Assembly: GCA_937951995.1 (NCBI GenBank) | Contig: CALGAG010000240.1 | Coordinates: forward strand, 1-14,878 | Origin: an uncultured Bacillota bacterium | GTDB lineage: Bacteria > Bacillota > Clostridia > Tissierellales > Tissierellaceae | DNA length: 14,878 nt | Direction of reading: 5' to 3' | Shown here: positions 1 through 6,811 of the stretch, one piece after another | Layout of the letters: the number at the start of each line of letters is the position of its first letter | Position numbering within the stretch: position 1 is the stretch's first letter | The notes under the pieces: model-generated | The model's database searches: none | What the model was told of the DNA's origin: nothing | Seen by the model: the letters and a program-made list of their open reading frames with translations, nothing else | Position numbers and translations under genes: made by a program

Positions 1-117
1 AATCTCGACAAGGATGAGGAATCCAACAATCACCTTCACAATCTAATAGGCAGATATTGCGAAAAGGTTATTAGAAACAAAATATTTAGCCTAACAGATA
101 TCTGGACAAGCAGTTGA
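1..117 (+). CDS. C-terminal fragment of an unrecognised protein
   Basis: A reading frame is open from the left edge to a TGA at 115-117, giving the last 38 residues of a protein whose start lies outside the window. The tail is hydrophilic and mixed in charge (it begins NLDKDEESNN and ends SLTDIWTSS), with no membrane segment or motif that I recognise. The stop overlaps a TTG that opens the next frame (TTGA, 114-117), so the two could be translationally coupled genes, or one gene split by a single-base frameshift. I cannot assign a function. It ends well before the terminator at 323-353 and is not part of the ruvC transcription unit. Confidence 0.5.
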   Translation, partial: NLDKDEESNNHLHNLIGRYCEKVIRNKIFSLTDIWTSS

Positions 118-296
118 CAATTGATTATGAGTCATCCTCTGCAAATATAACCGAGGATGAGAGTCTTCTGACAATGGATGATCTTACAAATGTATACAAT
201 GAAGTTATAAAAATCATGTCCAGAAATGGAATGAGACTGTATAAGGACGCCTACTGGAACGGCTTGAATGACAGGGTCCTTAAAAGATATCGATAG
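114..296 (+). CDS. Small unrecognised protein, or the frameshifted tail of the preceding gene
   Basis: This is a 60-residue frame starting at TTG 114, which overlaps the stop of the upstream frame; an alternative ATG at 174 would give a 40-residue product. The first 20 residues are acidic and serine/threonine-rich. The rest (MDDLTNVYNEVIKIMSRNG onward) looks like one or two amphipathic helices ending in a basic tail, LKRYR. No strong ribosome site precedes the TTG (only GGA about 7 bases upstream), which weakens the case for an independent gene. The frame is open from about position 87, so a one-base slip near 87-114 would join it smoothly to the upstream frame. I do not recognise the family. 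The terminator 27 bases downstream suggests this is the true 3' end of a transcription unit. Confidence 0.4.
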   Translation: MTIDYESSSANITEDESLLTMDDLTNVYNEVIKIMSRNGMRLYKDAYWNGLNDRVLKRYR

Positions 297-322
297 AGCA
301 ATCATTAATAATGCATAATACC

Positions 323-353
323 ACCCTCTGACTTTTATGGTCAGAGGGTTTTA
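323..353 (+). terminator. Intrinsic terminator upstream of ruvC
   Basis: A perfect 10-bp stem pairs ACCCTCTGAC (323-332) with its complement at 340-349. The loop has 7 bases, and the 3' arm runs directly into a short T-run (349-352). It closes the unit ending at 296 and insulates the ruv operon from it. The T-run is short, so some readthrough is possible. Confidence 0.85.
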
Positions 354-361
354 AATTCAAG

Positions 362-391
362 TTTAGATTTACATGGATTATATGGTACAAT
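362..391 (+). promoter_or_regulatory. Predicted sigma-A promoter of the ruvC operon
   Basis: TACAAT at 386-391 is a good -10 box and is preceded by TGG at 383-385, giving an extended -10. A TTTAGA at 362-367, 18 bases upstream, can serve as a weak -35. The element sits just after the terminator and 32 bases before the ruvC start, which is where an operon promoter is expected. Confidence 0.6.
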
Positions 392-423
392 AGATAAAGG
401 ATTGATGCTGAAAGAGGTGACGT

Positions 424-918
424 ATGGTAATTTTAGGAGTGGACCCGGGAATAGCCACAGTGGGTTATGGCGTGGTGGAATTGATTGGAAACAAGTACAG
501 GGTTATGGATTATGGAGCTATTCTGACTCCTTCTGATCAAATATTTCCCCTAAGGTTGAAAGCTGTATATGACCAGCTCAATGATATAATAGAAAAGCAC
601 AGACCAGATGATCTGGCTATTGAGGAGCTCTTTTTCAATAAAAATGTTAAGACTGCCATAAAGGTTGGTCATGCAAGAGGTGTCCAAATCCTTGCTGCTG
701 TCAATCACGACCTGGAGGTATACGAGTACACACCTCTTCAGGTTAAACAAGCCGTTGTGGGATATGGAAGGGCTGAGAAGAGGCAGGTCCAGGAAATGGT
801 AAAGATTCTTCTAAATCTGGATAAAATACCTAAACCGGATGATGTTGCAGATGCCTTAGCAGTTGCAATTTGTCACGGAAGTTCCTTGAAATTCAAGGAA
901 TCATTCAAAATGAGATAA
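424..918 (+). CDS. ruvC: Crossover junction endodeoxyribonuclease RuvC
   Basis: RuvC is the Holliday junction resolvase. It works as a dimer and makes paired nicks in junctions presented by RuvAB during recombinational repair. The 164-residue product is of normal family length. All four acidic metal-binding residues are present: D7 in GVDPG, E67 in AIEEL, and D140 and D143 in PDDVADALA. The ribosome site AGAGG (413-417) lies 6 bases before the ATG, which supports this start. It is the first gene of the ruv operon and is followed by ruvA after 12 bases. Confidence 0.97.
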   Translation: MVILGVDPGIATVGYGVVELIGNKYRVMDYGAILTPSDQIFPLRLKAVYDQLNDIIEKHRPDDLAIEELFFNKNVKTAIKVGHARGVQILAAVNHDLEVYEYTPLQVKQAVVGYGRAEKRQVQEMVKILLNLDKIPKPDDVADALAVAICHGSSLKFKESFKMR

Positions 919-930
919 GTAGGTGGAATA

Positions 931-1515
931 ATGATTGATTATATAATTGGGAAAATCAGTTACATAGGTGAAGATTATTTCCTCCTTGAAAACCAGGGGA
1001 TAGGCTATCGAATAAACACATCCAACAATACGTTGATCCAGCTGATTAAGGGTGAGGATAAACAGCACATATTCACTGACCTTATTGTTAGGGAGGATTC
1101 AATGAGCCTATATGGTTTTGTCAGTGAGGATGAGATGAAGATGTTCAAGCTCTTGCTGACTGTATCAAAAATCGGACCCAAGGTTGCCTGTGGAATACTA
1201 TCCACCCTAAGACCTGTTCAAATTCAGAAGGCAATCATGCTTAAGGATGTTACAACCCTTTGCAAGGGACCTGGTGTGGGGAAAAAGACTGCTGAAAGGA
1301 TTGTTCTTGAGCTTAAGGACAAGGTAAAGGGAGGCTTCAGTGAGGAGGAATCCTTTGATGAAGTTGTTGAAGTCATGGATAATGAAGCAGTCGAGGCTCT
1401 TGTCGCCTTGGGATATAGCAGATATGAGGCACAGAAGGCATTTTATGGTACTGACTTAAATGGAATGACGGTTGAGGATATGATAAAGCTGGGATTGAGA
1501 AAGCTGTCCAGATAG
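931..1515 (+). CDS. ruvA: Holliday junction DNA helicase subunit RuvA
   Basis: RuvA is the tetrameric, non-ATPase subunit that holds the four-way junction open and loads the RuvB motors. The 194-residue protein shows the expected three parts. There is an N-terminal OB-like domain (about 1-63, starting MIDYIIGKI). A middle domain carries two helix-hairpin-helix motifs (around KIGPKVACGIL, 80-90, and GPGVGKKTAERI, 113-124). After an acidic linker (about 136-150) comes a small C-terminal domain that contacts RuvB (NEAVEALVALGY onward). A GTAGGTGG ribosome site precedes the ATG. It lies 12 bases after ruvC and is probably co-transcribed with it. Confidence 0.97.
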   Translation: MIDYIIGKISYIGEDYFLLENQGIGYRINTSNNTLIQLIKGEDKQHIFTDLIVREDSMSLYGFVSEDEMKMFKLLLTVSKIGPKVACGILSTLRPVQIQKAIMLKDVTTLCKGPGVGKKTAERIVLELKDKVKGGFSEEESFDEVVEVMDNEAVEALVALGYSRYEAQKAFYGTDLNGMTVEDMIKLGLRKLSR

Positions 1516-1555
1516 CGATTGGGACCTGCAAGCTCTTATAAATTTAAATTACAAT

Positions 1556-1560
1556 GGGAG
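1556..1560 (+). promoter_or_regulatory. Ribosome binding site that selects the ruvB start
   Basis: GGGAG lies 8 bases before ATG 1569. The alternative in-frame ATG at 1554 overlaps this site and has no purine-rich sequence ahead of it, so the downstream start is preferred. Confidence 0.7.
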
Positions 1561-1568
1561 ATATACTT

Positions 1569-2582
1569 ATGGATGAAGGAAGAGATAGAATCGTTGCCAG
1601 GAATATGAATATGGAGGACAATGAGACCGAGGCCACACTTAGACCCAAGTGGCTTAGAGAATATATCGGTCAGGACAAGGCCAAGGAAAAACTGAAGATT
1701 TTTATTCAGGCAGCAAGAGGTAGAAGCGAGTCACTGGATCATGTTCTTCTTTATGGACCTCCAGGACTTGGTAAGACAACACTGGCAAACATAATTGCAA
1801 ATGAGATGGGAGTCAACATTAGGGTAACATCAGGACCGGCTATCGAAAGACCGGGAGACTTGGCAAGCATACTCACCAACCTCTCAGATGATGATGTTCT
1901 TTTTATTGATGAAATCCATCGGATCAACAGAACCGTTGAGGAGGTCCTTTATCCTGCCATGGAGGATTTTGCCCTGGATATCATAATAGGGAAGGGACCC
2001 TCTGCAAGATCTGTCAGACTGGACTTGTCAAAGTTTACCCTCATAGGAGCCACTACAAGGGCAGGCCTATTAACATCACCATTAAGGGATAGGTTTGGTG
2101 TCATGCTGAATCTGGATCTTTACAATCCAGATAACCTAACAGAGATTGTAACAAGATCGGCCAGGATACTAAATATTGAAATTGAACCCATGGGTGCCTA
2201 TGAAATTGCCAAGAGGTCAAGAGGTACCCCAAGGATTGCGAACAGGCTGCTAAAAAGAGTCAGGGACTATGCTCAGGTGGTTGAAAATGGTATTATTACA
2301 GAGGAAATAGCCAAGAAGGGCCTAATGGTTCTTGAGGTGGATAAACTCGGGCTTGATGCAGTTGATAGAAAGCTTATCCTGACACTGATTGAGAATTTCA
2401 AGGGAGGCCCTGTTGGGGTGGATACACTGGCAGCTGCCACAGGTGAAGAAAGAGGAACAATTGAAGATGTATACGAACCCTACCTTTTACAGATGGGATT
2501 CCTAAGCAGGACACCAAGGGGAAGAATGGTAACTGAAAAGGCCTACAGGCATTTCAACAAACCTCTTCCTTCAGAAAAATAA
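1569..2582 (+). CDS. ruvB: Holliday junction branch migration ATPase RuvB
   Basis: RuvB is the hexameric AAA+ motor that drives branch migration of Holliday junctions with RuvA. From ATG 1569 the product is 337 residues, the usual size; an upstream ATG at 1554 would add five residues but lacks a ribosome site. Visible motifs are Walker A GPPGLGKTT (63-71), Walker B LFIDE (111-115), sensor 1 GATT (160-163), the arginine finger in SPLRDRFG (R173), sensor 2 around RGTPRIANRLLKR, and a C-terminal winged-helix domain from about residue 255 (GGPVGVDTLA ... GFLSRTPRGR). It follows ruvA after 53 bases in which I see no convincing promoter, so it is probably in the same operon. Confidence 0.97.
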   Translation: MDEGRDRIVARNMNMEDNETEATLRPKWLREYIGQDKAKEKLKIFIQAARGRSESLDHVLLYGPPGLGKTTLANIIANEMGVNIRVTSGPAIERPGDLASILTNLSDDDVLFIDEIHRINRTVEEVLYPAMEDFALDIIIGKGPSARSVRLDLSKFTLIGATTRAGLLTSPLRDRFGVMLNLDLYNPDNLTEIVTRSARILNIEIEPMGAYEIAKRSRGTPRIANRLLKRVRDYAQVVENGIITEEIAKKGLMVLEVDKLGLDAVDRKLILTLIENFKGGPVGVDTLAAATGEERGTIEDVYEPYLLQMGFLSRTPRGRMVTEKAYRHFNKPLPSEK

Positions 2583-2604
2583 TAACATAAGGCTGGTGTG
2601 AGAC

Positions 2605-3984
2605 ATGAAAAGAACCATAATCGTTTTTATTGTTTTAATGATGATAATCCTACCATCCACTTCACTTGGAAGACTTGAGGAGGATCTGGTCTATTTTGAC
2701 GTTAAGGTAGGCAAGACCTACGGAGCTCTTGAAAGGGTGAGGATTTCAACGGATGGTGGCATGGCAATATATCAGAAGAATGACAAGCTAGATAGTTTGA
2801 TGGAGCTTCCCGGCGAGATAATGTACATAAGCTTGAGCTTGGGGAGAAATGATGAAATTGATGTGTATGATAATTCAAACACCTATGTTGCGACCCTGCC
2901 GGCAAATGGTACAGTCCTATTTGGACCAGAGGGCAGAGGGGATGGCCTGATGAGCATTGATGGTAAAAAATACAGGGGCTATGTTTCCTTTTTGGGGAAT
3001 AGAAACGGGCTTTCTGTAATAAACCATGTTGATATTGAAAGCTATCTTTATGGTGTTGTCCCAAAGGAGATCCCATCCCTAAGCAGTGAGGAGGCCTTGA
3101 AGGCCCAGGCTGTTGCAGCCAGGAGCTATGCCTACTCGACCATGGACAAGCACCTTAACGAGGGTTACAACGTCTGTGACACCACCCATTGTCAGGTATA
3201 CGGTGGCTACGATGCTGAACAGGCAACCACAAACAGGGCAGTTGACCACACAAGGGGATTGATTGCTAAGTATAATGGTGTTGTTGCAAATACAGTATTC
3301 CATTCATCCTCTGGGGGACATACTGAAAGCAGTGAAAATGTATGGGGAGGAAGGGTTCCCTATCTGGTGGCTGTTGAGGACCCTTATTCCTTGAATACAA
3401 TAAATAGCAGTTGGGAAGTGGCGATTGACTCTTCCAGGATGAATCAGATGCTTTTGGAAGGCGGAATTGACATAGGAGAGGTAAGAGGCATAGATATTTC
3501 GGAGAAAACTGTTTCCGGTAGGGTCGTGGAGCTAGTCCTGAACGGGTCAAGGGGAACTGCCCAGGTTTCAGGAGAAAGGTTTAGAAGTCTGATGGGAAAT
3601 ACAACAATAAAGAGTACCCTTTTTTCCATTCAAGGCGATGTAGCCCCTGGTAATGTGGATAATTCACTTATCTATGCGGCCTCTGGGAGAAGGGTTCAGC
3701 TTTTGGAAGGAGACAGGGGGAAAATAAGCATAATATCTGGTGACGGCAGGGTTAGGTCCTACAGCGATGAATCCATGACGGTAATTGGTGATGGGGGTGT
3801 ATTCACCTATAAAACACCGGAAACTGTTGACATATCAAGAGGAAGTGTTGTAATATCTGGAAGGGGTTTCGGACACGGCATAGGAATGAGTCAATATGGA
3901 GCAATTGAAATGGCAAAGCAAGGCTTCAGTTTTGAAGAAATTCTAGAGCACTATTATACCGGTATTGAAATCACCAAATACTAA
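2605..3984 (+). CDS. SpoIID/LytB-family peptidoglycan lytic protein
   Basis: The 459-residue protein has a signal peptide or N-terminal membrane anchor (residues 3-21, KR then a hydrophobic run ending PSTSLG), so it acts outside the membrane. The SpoIID domain core spans about 136-265, including VDIESYLYGVVPKEIPS, where E155 matches the catalytic glutamate of SpoIID lytic transglycosylases, then QAVAARSYA and SSSGGHTESSENVWGG. The second half resumes with GRGFGHGIGMSQYGA (about 417-431) and ends HYYTGIEI. A CDTTHC segment (191-196) with nearby H183 resembles the zinc-binding region of clostridial SpoIID. It is longer than B. subtilis SpoIID (about 340 residues) because of an N-terminal beta-rich domain (28-135) and an insert at about 345-412. 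It lies between ruvB and queA, not with other sporulation genes, so it may be a paralogue acting in general wall remodelling rather than engulfment. Confidence 0.88.
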   Translation: MKRTIIVFIVLMMIILPSTSLGRLEEDLVYFDVKVGKTYGALERVRISTDGGMAIYQKNDKLDSLMELPGEIMYISLSLGRNDEIDVYDNSNTYVATLPANGTVLFGPEGRGDGLMSIDGKKYRGYVSFLGNRNGLSVINHVDIESYLYGVVPKEIPSLSSEEALKAQAVAARSYAYSTMDKHLNEGYNVCDTTHCQVYGGYDAEQATTNRAVDHTRGLIAKYNGVVANTVFHSSSGGHTESSENVWGGRVPYLVAVEDPYSLNTINSSWEVAIDSSRMNQMLLEGGIDIGEVRGIDISEKTVSGRVVELVLNGSRGTAQVSGERFRSLMGNTTIKSTLFSIQGDVAPGNVDNSLIYAASGRRVQLLEGDRGKISIISGDGRVRSYSDESMTVIGDGGVFTYKTPETVDISRGSVVISGRGFGHGIGMSQYGAIEMAKQGFSFEEILEHYYTGIEITKY

Positions 3985-3987
3985 ATT

Positions 3988-3994
3988 AAGGAAG
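3988..3994 (+). promoter_or_regulatory. Ribosome binding site that selects the queA start
   Basis: AAGGAAG lies 6 bases before ATG 4001, placed just after the upstream stop. It makes ATG 4001 a far better start than the in-frame TTG at 3965, which lies inside the end of the preceding gene. Confidence 0.75.
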
Positions 3995-4000
3995 TTGAAA

Positions 4001-5026
4001 ATGAAAACAAGTGAATTTTATTATGACCTTCCACAGGACCTGATAGCCCAGCATCCATTGGAGGATAGGTCAAGCTCAAGACTTCTGGTCTTGAGTAGGG
4101 AAAATGAGAGCATCGAGCATAAAGGCTTTGTAGATATAATGGATTACCTTAATCCAGGAGATGGGATAGTGTTGAACGATTCCAGAGTATTGCCTGCAAG
4201 GCTATTTGGCAATAGACCAGGCAAGGAAGAAAAACTGGAAGTGCTTCTTTTAAAGAGGACTGAAAGGAACATCTGGGAATGCCTTGTAAGACCGGGCAAA
4301 AAGATGAAGGCTGGTGGAAAGATAGAGTTTGGTGGTGGAATCCTCAAGGGAACGGTCCTTAGGATTGGTGATGATGGAACCAGATTCGTAGAATTTTTCT
4401 TTGATGGAATTTTTGAGGAAATCCTCGACCAACTTGGAGAAATGCCATTGCCACCCTATATAACAGAAAAACTTGAGGATGGGGAAAGATACCAGACGGT
4501 TTATTCTAAAACTCCAGGATCAGCAGCTGCTCCAACAGCAGGCTTACACTTTGACAAGGACCTTATGAATAGGATAAGCGGCAAGGGGATTGAAATCATA
4601 TACCTCACCCTGCATGTGGGGCTTGGAACCTTTAGGCCGGTTAAGGTAGATGATATAAATGATCACATCATGCATTCGGAATTTTATCAGATAAGTAGTG
4701 AGGCTGCAGAAAGCATCAATAGAATAAAGGAAGCTGGAGGAAGGATAATATCCGTTGGAACCACTTCGACCAGGACCCTTGAAACCATTGCCGACAATGA
4801 AGGAAGGGCAAGGGAAGGGTCTGGTTGGACAGATATTTTCATTTATCCAGGCTACAGATTCAAGCTGGTGGATGGACTTATAACTAACTTTCATCTGCCT
4901 GAATCCACACTAATGATGCTTGTTAGTGCATTTGCAGGAAGGGAATTGATAATGGATGCCTATAGGGAAGCGATTGAGAAGAGATATAGGTTCTTTAGCT
5001 TTGGGGATTCAATGTTCATAAAATAA
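4001..5026 (+). CDS. queA: S-adenosylmethionine:tRNA ribosyltransferase-isomerase QueA
   Basis: QueA transfers and isomerises the ribosyl part of SAM onto 7-aminomethyl-7-deazaguanine at position 34 of tRNA, forming epoxyqueuosine. The chosen ATG gives 341 residues starting MKTSEFYYDLPQDLIAQ, the standard QueA N-terminus and length. Family landmarks are NDSRVLPARLFG (59-70), MPLPPYI (148-154), TPGSAAAPTAGLHF (171-184), LTLHVGLGTFRPV (202-214), GTTSTRTLE (253-261), FIYPGYRF and NFHLPESTLMMLVSAFAG (296-313). It lies 16 bases after the SpoIID-like gene and 13 bases before tgt, the preceding enzyme of the pathway. The preQ1 synthesis genes and queG/queH are not in the window. Confidence 0.97.
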   Translation: MKTSEFYYDLPQDLIAQHPLEDRSSSRLLVLSRENESIEHKGFVDIMDYLNPGDGIVLNDSRVLPARLFGNRPGKEEKLEVLLLKRTERNIWECLVRPGKKMKAGGKIEFGGGILKGTVLRIGDDGTRFVEFFFDGIFEEILDQLGEMPLPPYITEKLEDGERYQTVYSKTPGSAAAPTAGLHFDKDLMNRISGKGIEIIYLTLHVGLGTFRPVKVDDINDHIMHSEFYQISSEAAESINRIKEAGGRIISVGTTSTRTLETIADNEGRAREGSGWTDIFIYPGYRFKLVDGLITNFHLPESTLMMLVSAFAGRELIMDAYREAIEKRYRFFSFGDSMFIK

Positions 5027-5039
5027 TCGGGAGGTAAAA

Positions 5040-6161
5040 ATGGCAATTAAGTACGAATTGATAAAGAAGTCCACACAGACCAAGGCTAGACTTGGGAAAA
5101 TCACAACTCCTCATGGTGAAATAGAGACACCAATATTTATGCCGGTTGGGACAAGGGCAACAGTTAAGACCATGACTCCTGAAGAGGTCAAGGATCTGGG
5201 TGCCCAGATAATACTGTCCAACACCTACCATCTTTATCTAAAGCCAGGTCACGAGCTTATAGAGGAAGCCGGAGGACTTCATAAATTTATGAACTGGGAT
5301 GGGCCAATTCTAACTGATAGCGGAGGGTTCCAGGTTTTCAGCCTGGGTGACCTTAGAAAAATCAAGGAGGAGGGAGTTGAATTTCGCTCCCATATTGACG
5401 GTTCAAAACATTTCATTAGCCCTGAAACAGCTATTGATATACAGAATGCACTAGGTTCGGATATTATGATGTGTTTTGACGAATGTGTCTCCTATCCAGC
5501 TGATTATGAATATACAAAACAATCCATGGAAAGGACCACTAGATGGGCTCAAAGATGCAAGGACCATCATCAAAACTGGGATGCCCAGGGTCTTTTTGGA
5601 ATAGTCCAGGGTGGAATGTACAGAGACCTTAGGGAACAAAGTGCAAGGGACCTTTTGGAAATGGATTTTAGCGGCTATGCTATAGGAGGATTGAGTGTGG
5701 GTGAACCAATGGAGACAATGTGCGAGGTTCTGGACTATACGACACCCCTCTTGCCTGAGGATAAGCCAAGGTACCTGATGGGTGTAGGAACTCCTGACTA
5801 CCTGTTTGAAGCTGTAATTAGGGGCATAGACATGGCTGACTGCGTTCTGCCCACCAGGATAGCCAGAAACGGAACTGCCATGACCACAAGGGGCAAGGTG
5901 GTCATTAGAAATGCCAAGTACGCCAAGGATTTCACGCCTTTGGACCCTGATTGCGATTGCTATACCTGCAGGAACTATTCGCGGGCATATATTAGACATC
6001 TTTTCAATGTTAATGAAATACTGGCTTTGAGACTGACTACAATCCATAATCTAAGATTCCTGATAAGAACCATGGAAAAGATTAGAGAGGCCATAAGAAA
6101 GGACAATCTATTGGAGTATAGGGAGGAATTTTACAAAAATTATGGCTATTCAGTAGATTAA
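5040..6161 (+). CDS. tgt: Queuine/preQ1 tRNA-ribosyltransferase (tRNA-guanine transglycosylase)
   Basis: Tgt exchanges guanine 34 for preQ1 in GUN-anticodon tRNAs, giving the substrate for QueA. The 373-residue protein is of normal size. D93 in LTDSGGFQ is the general acid/base. D264 in GIDMADCVLPTR is the expected nucleophile, at the same number as in the E. coli enzyme. GIVQGG (187-192) and YAIGGLSVGEP (213-223) form the base-binding pocket. The zinc site is complete: C305, C307, C310 and H336. GGGAGGT 4-5 bases before the ATG supports the start. It is 13 bases after queA and in the same operon. Confidence 0.98.
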   Translation: MAIKYELIKKSTQTKARLGKITTPHGEIETPIFMPVGTRATVKTMTPEEVKDLGAQIILSNTYHLYLKPGHELIEEAGGLHKFMNWDGPILTDSGGFQVFSLGDLRKIKEEGVEFRSHIDGSKHFISPETAIDIQNALGSDIMMCFDECVSYPADYEYTKQSMERTTRWAQRCKDHHQNWDAQGLFGIVQGGMYRDLREQSARDLLEMDFSGYAIGGLSVGEPMETMCEVLDYTTPLLPEDKPRYLMGVGTPDYLFEAVIRGIDMADCVLPTRIARNGTAMTTRGKVVIRNAKYAKDFTPLDPDCDCYTCRNYSRAYIRHLFNVNEILALRLTTIHNLRFLIRTMEKIREAIRKDNLLEYREEFYKNYGYSVD

Positions 6162-6164
6162 GGG

Positions 6165-6192
6165 GTGATTTTTTCGCCATTTCATGTATAAT
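6165..6192 (+). promoter_or_regulatory. Possible promoter of yajC
   Basis: A perfect TATAAT at 6187-6192 follows a poor -35 match, GTGATT, at 6165-6170 (16-base spacing) in the 58-base gap between tgt and yajC. It would start transcripts near 6199, just ahead of the yajC ribosome site. The -10 sits in an AT-rich run, so chance is possible. Confidence 0.4.
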
Positions 6193-6219
6193 ATATATAA
6201 GTAAAGGAGTGATTGTTTA

Positions 6220-6513
6220 ATGGAGCAACTGCAAGCGTTTATTCTTCCAATTGGACTTTTGGTTATTTTCTATTTCTTTGCCATCAGACCACAGAAGAAA
6301 AAAGAGAAAGAAATCAAGGAAATGAGAAGCGGACTTAGAGTAGGTGACGAGGTTGTAACAATCGGTGGAATTTATGGAAAAATCGTAAAGGCCAAAGAAG
6401 ACGTCTTGACCCTGGAGTCAGGTTCTGCAAAAACAAGATTAGAGATCACAAGATGGGCGGTTGGTTCTGTACTTAATGAAAGCGGTGACAGAAACGACGA
6501 AACAGCAGAGTAA
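6220..6513 (+). CDS. yajC: Preprotein translocase accessory subunit YajC
   Basis: YajC is a small inner-membrane protein that associates with SecDF and the SecYEG channel. The 97-residue product has a single N-terminal transmembrane helix (about 5-22), the family signature FAIRPQKKKEKE (20-31), then a compact soluble domain (GLRVGDEVVTIGGIYGKIV, 38-56) and a charged tail. AAAGGAG (6203-6209) precedes the ATG by 10 bases. It follows tgt, as in many bacteria, but here secDF does not follow directly: a terminator and the scfA-scfB genes intervene. Confidence 0.95.
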   Translation: MEQLQAFILPIGLLVIFYFFAIRPQKKKEKEIKEMRSGLRVGDEVVTIGGIYGKIVKAKEDVLTLESGSAKTRLEITRWAVGSVLNESGDRNDETAE

Positions 6514-6530
6514 GCTGAATATAAAGAATA

Positions 6531-6562
6531 AAACTTCCTTCGCCGGAAGTTTTTCTTTTTTC
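6531..6562 (+). terminator. Intrinsic terminator after yajC
   Basis: An 8-bp stem pairs AAACTTCC (6531-6538) with GGAAGTTT (6545-6552) across a 6-base loop. A T-rich tail with one C follows (6550-6561). It should end the ruvC-to-yajC transcript, 17 bases past the yajC stop, and separates it from scfA. Confidence 0.85.
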
Positions 6563-6573
6563 CACCAGGTGAG

Positions 6574-6622
6574 TTTGCTCAAACAAAAACTGCTTTATAA
6601 TACACACCCCTTGTGGTATAAT
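6574..6622 (+). promoter_or_regulatory. Strong, possibly tandem promoter of scfA
   Basis: Two perfect TATAAT boxes lie in this stretch. The downstream one (6617-6622) is preceded by TGG (6614-6616), forming an extended -10, with TTTATA (6594-6599) 17 bases upstream as a -35. The upstream one (6596-6601) overlaps that -35 and has its own weak TTTGCT (6574-6579) at 16 bases. The terminator just upstream makes a fresh promoter necessary here. Transcripts from the downstream box would begin about 34 bases before the scfA start. Confidence 0.75.
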
Positions 6623-6651
6623 TGTTCCATAAAAACCTGTTGACCAGGGAT

Positions 6652-6657
6652 AGGAGG
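6652..6657 (+). promoter_or_regulatory. Consensus ribosome binding site fixing the scfA start
   Basis: A perfect AGGAGG lies 6 bases before ATG 6664. An upstream in-frame ATG at 6622 overlaps the promoter -10 box, has no ribosome site, and would add 14 residues not expected for this family, so 6664 is the start. Confidence 0.85.
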
Positions 6658-6663
6658 AAGAAT

Positions 6664-6804
6664 ATGAAGTACATAAAGACATTGACAAAGAGCAGACTGA
6701 AGGATACTCTTTCCTATGCCGGTTGTGGCGAGTGTCAGACATCCTGCCAATCAGCGTGTAAGACATCCTGTACAGTTGGCAATCAAAAGTGCGAAAATAA
6801 GTAG
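6664..6804 (+). CDS. scfA: Six-cysteine peptide SCIFF (ranthipeptide precursor ScfA)
   Basis: This 46-residue peptide is the precursor of the SCIFF family (six cysteines in forty-five residues), ribosomally made peptides modified by a radical SAM enzyme. The N-terminal half (MKYIKTLTKSRLKDT) is the leader-like region. The core holds six cysteines at 21, 24, 28, 32, 36 and 43, with the highly conserved CGECQTSCQSACKTSC stretch followed by TVGNQ. In a characterised homologue the thioether joins Cys32 to Thr37, and both residues fall at the same positions here. There is no Gly-Gly leader cleavage motif and no dedicated exporter or protease nearby. It is transcribed from its own strong promoter and followed by a hairpin, then by its maturase gene 62 bases downstream. 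Confidence 0.96.
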   Translation: MKYIKTLTKSRLKDTLSYAGCGECQTSCQSACKTSCTVGNQKCENK

Positions 6805-6811
6805 CATAATG

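Noticed and set aside
1516..1568. Possible promoter in the 53-base ruvA-ruvB gap (TTGGGA with TATAAA/TACAAT)
   Set aside because: The spacing between the candidate -35 and -10 boxes is too short (about 12 bases) or there is no -35 at all; the AT-rich sequence explains the resemblance.
3985..4000. A preQ1 riboswitch ahead of queA/tgt
   Set aside because: Only 16 bases separate the upstream stop from queA and 13 separate queA from tgt; there is no room for the aptamer.
5451..6047. Long reverse-strand open frames, such as the 198-codon frame inside tgt and similar ones inside relA (13127-13969) and scfB/secD (7944-8636)
   Set aside because: They lie wholly within clearly conserved + strand genes, have no ribosome sites or recognisable motifs, and look like shadows of the coding strand.
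6162..6180. Weak hairpin after tgt (GGTGA pairing with TCGCC across a T-rich loop)
   Set aside because: Only about five pairs including a G-T wobble, and no T-run after the stem, so it is not a credible terminator.
6622..6663. Longer 60-residue version of the SCIFF peptide starting at ATG 6622
   Set aside because: That ATG overlaps the promoter -10 box and has no ribosome site, while ATG 6664 has a perfect AGGAGG and gives the family's expected length.
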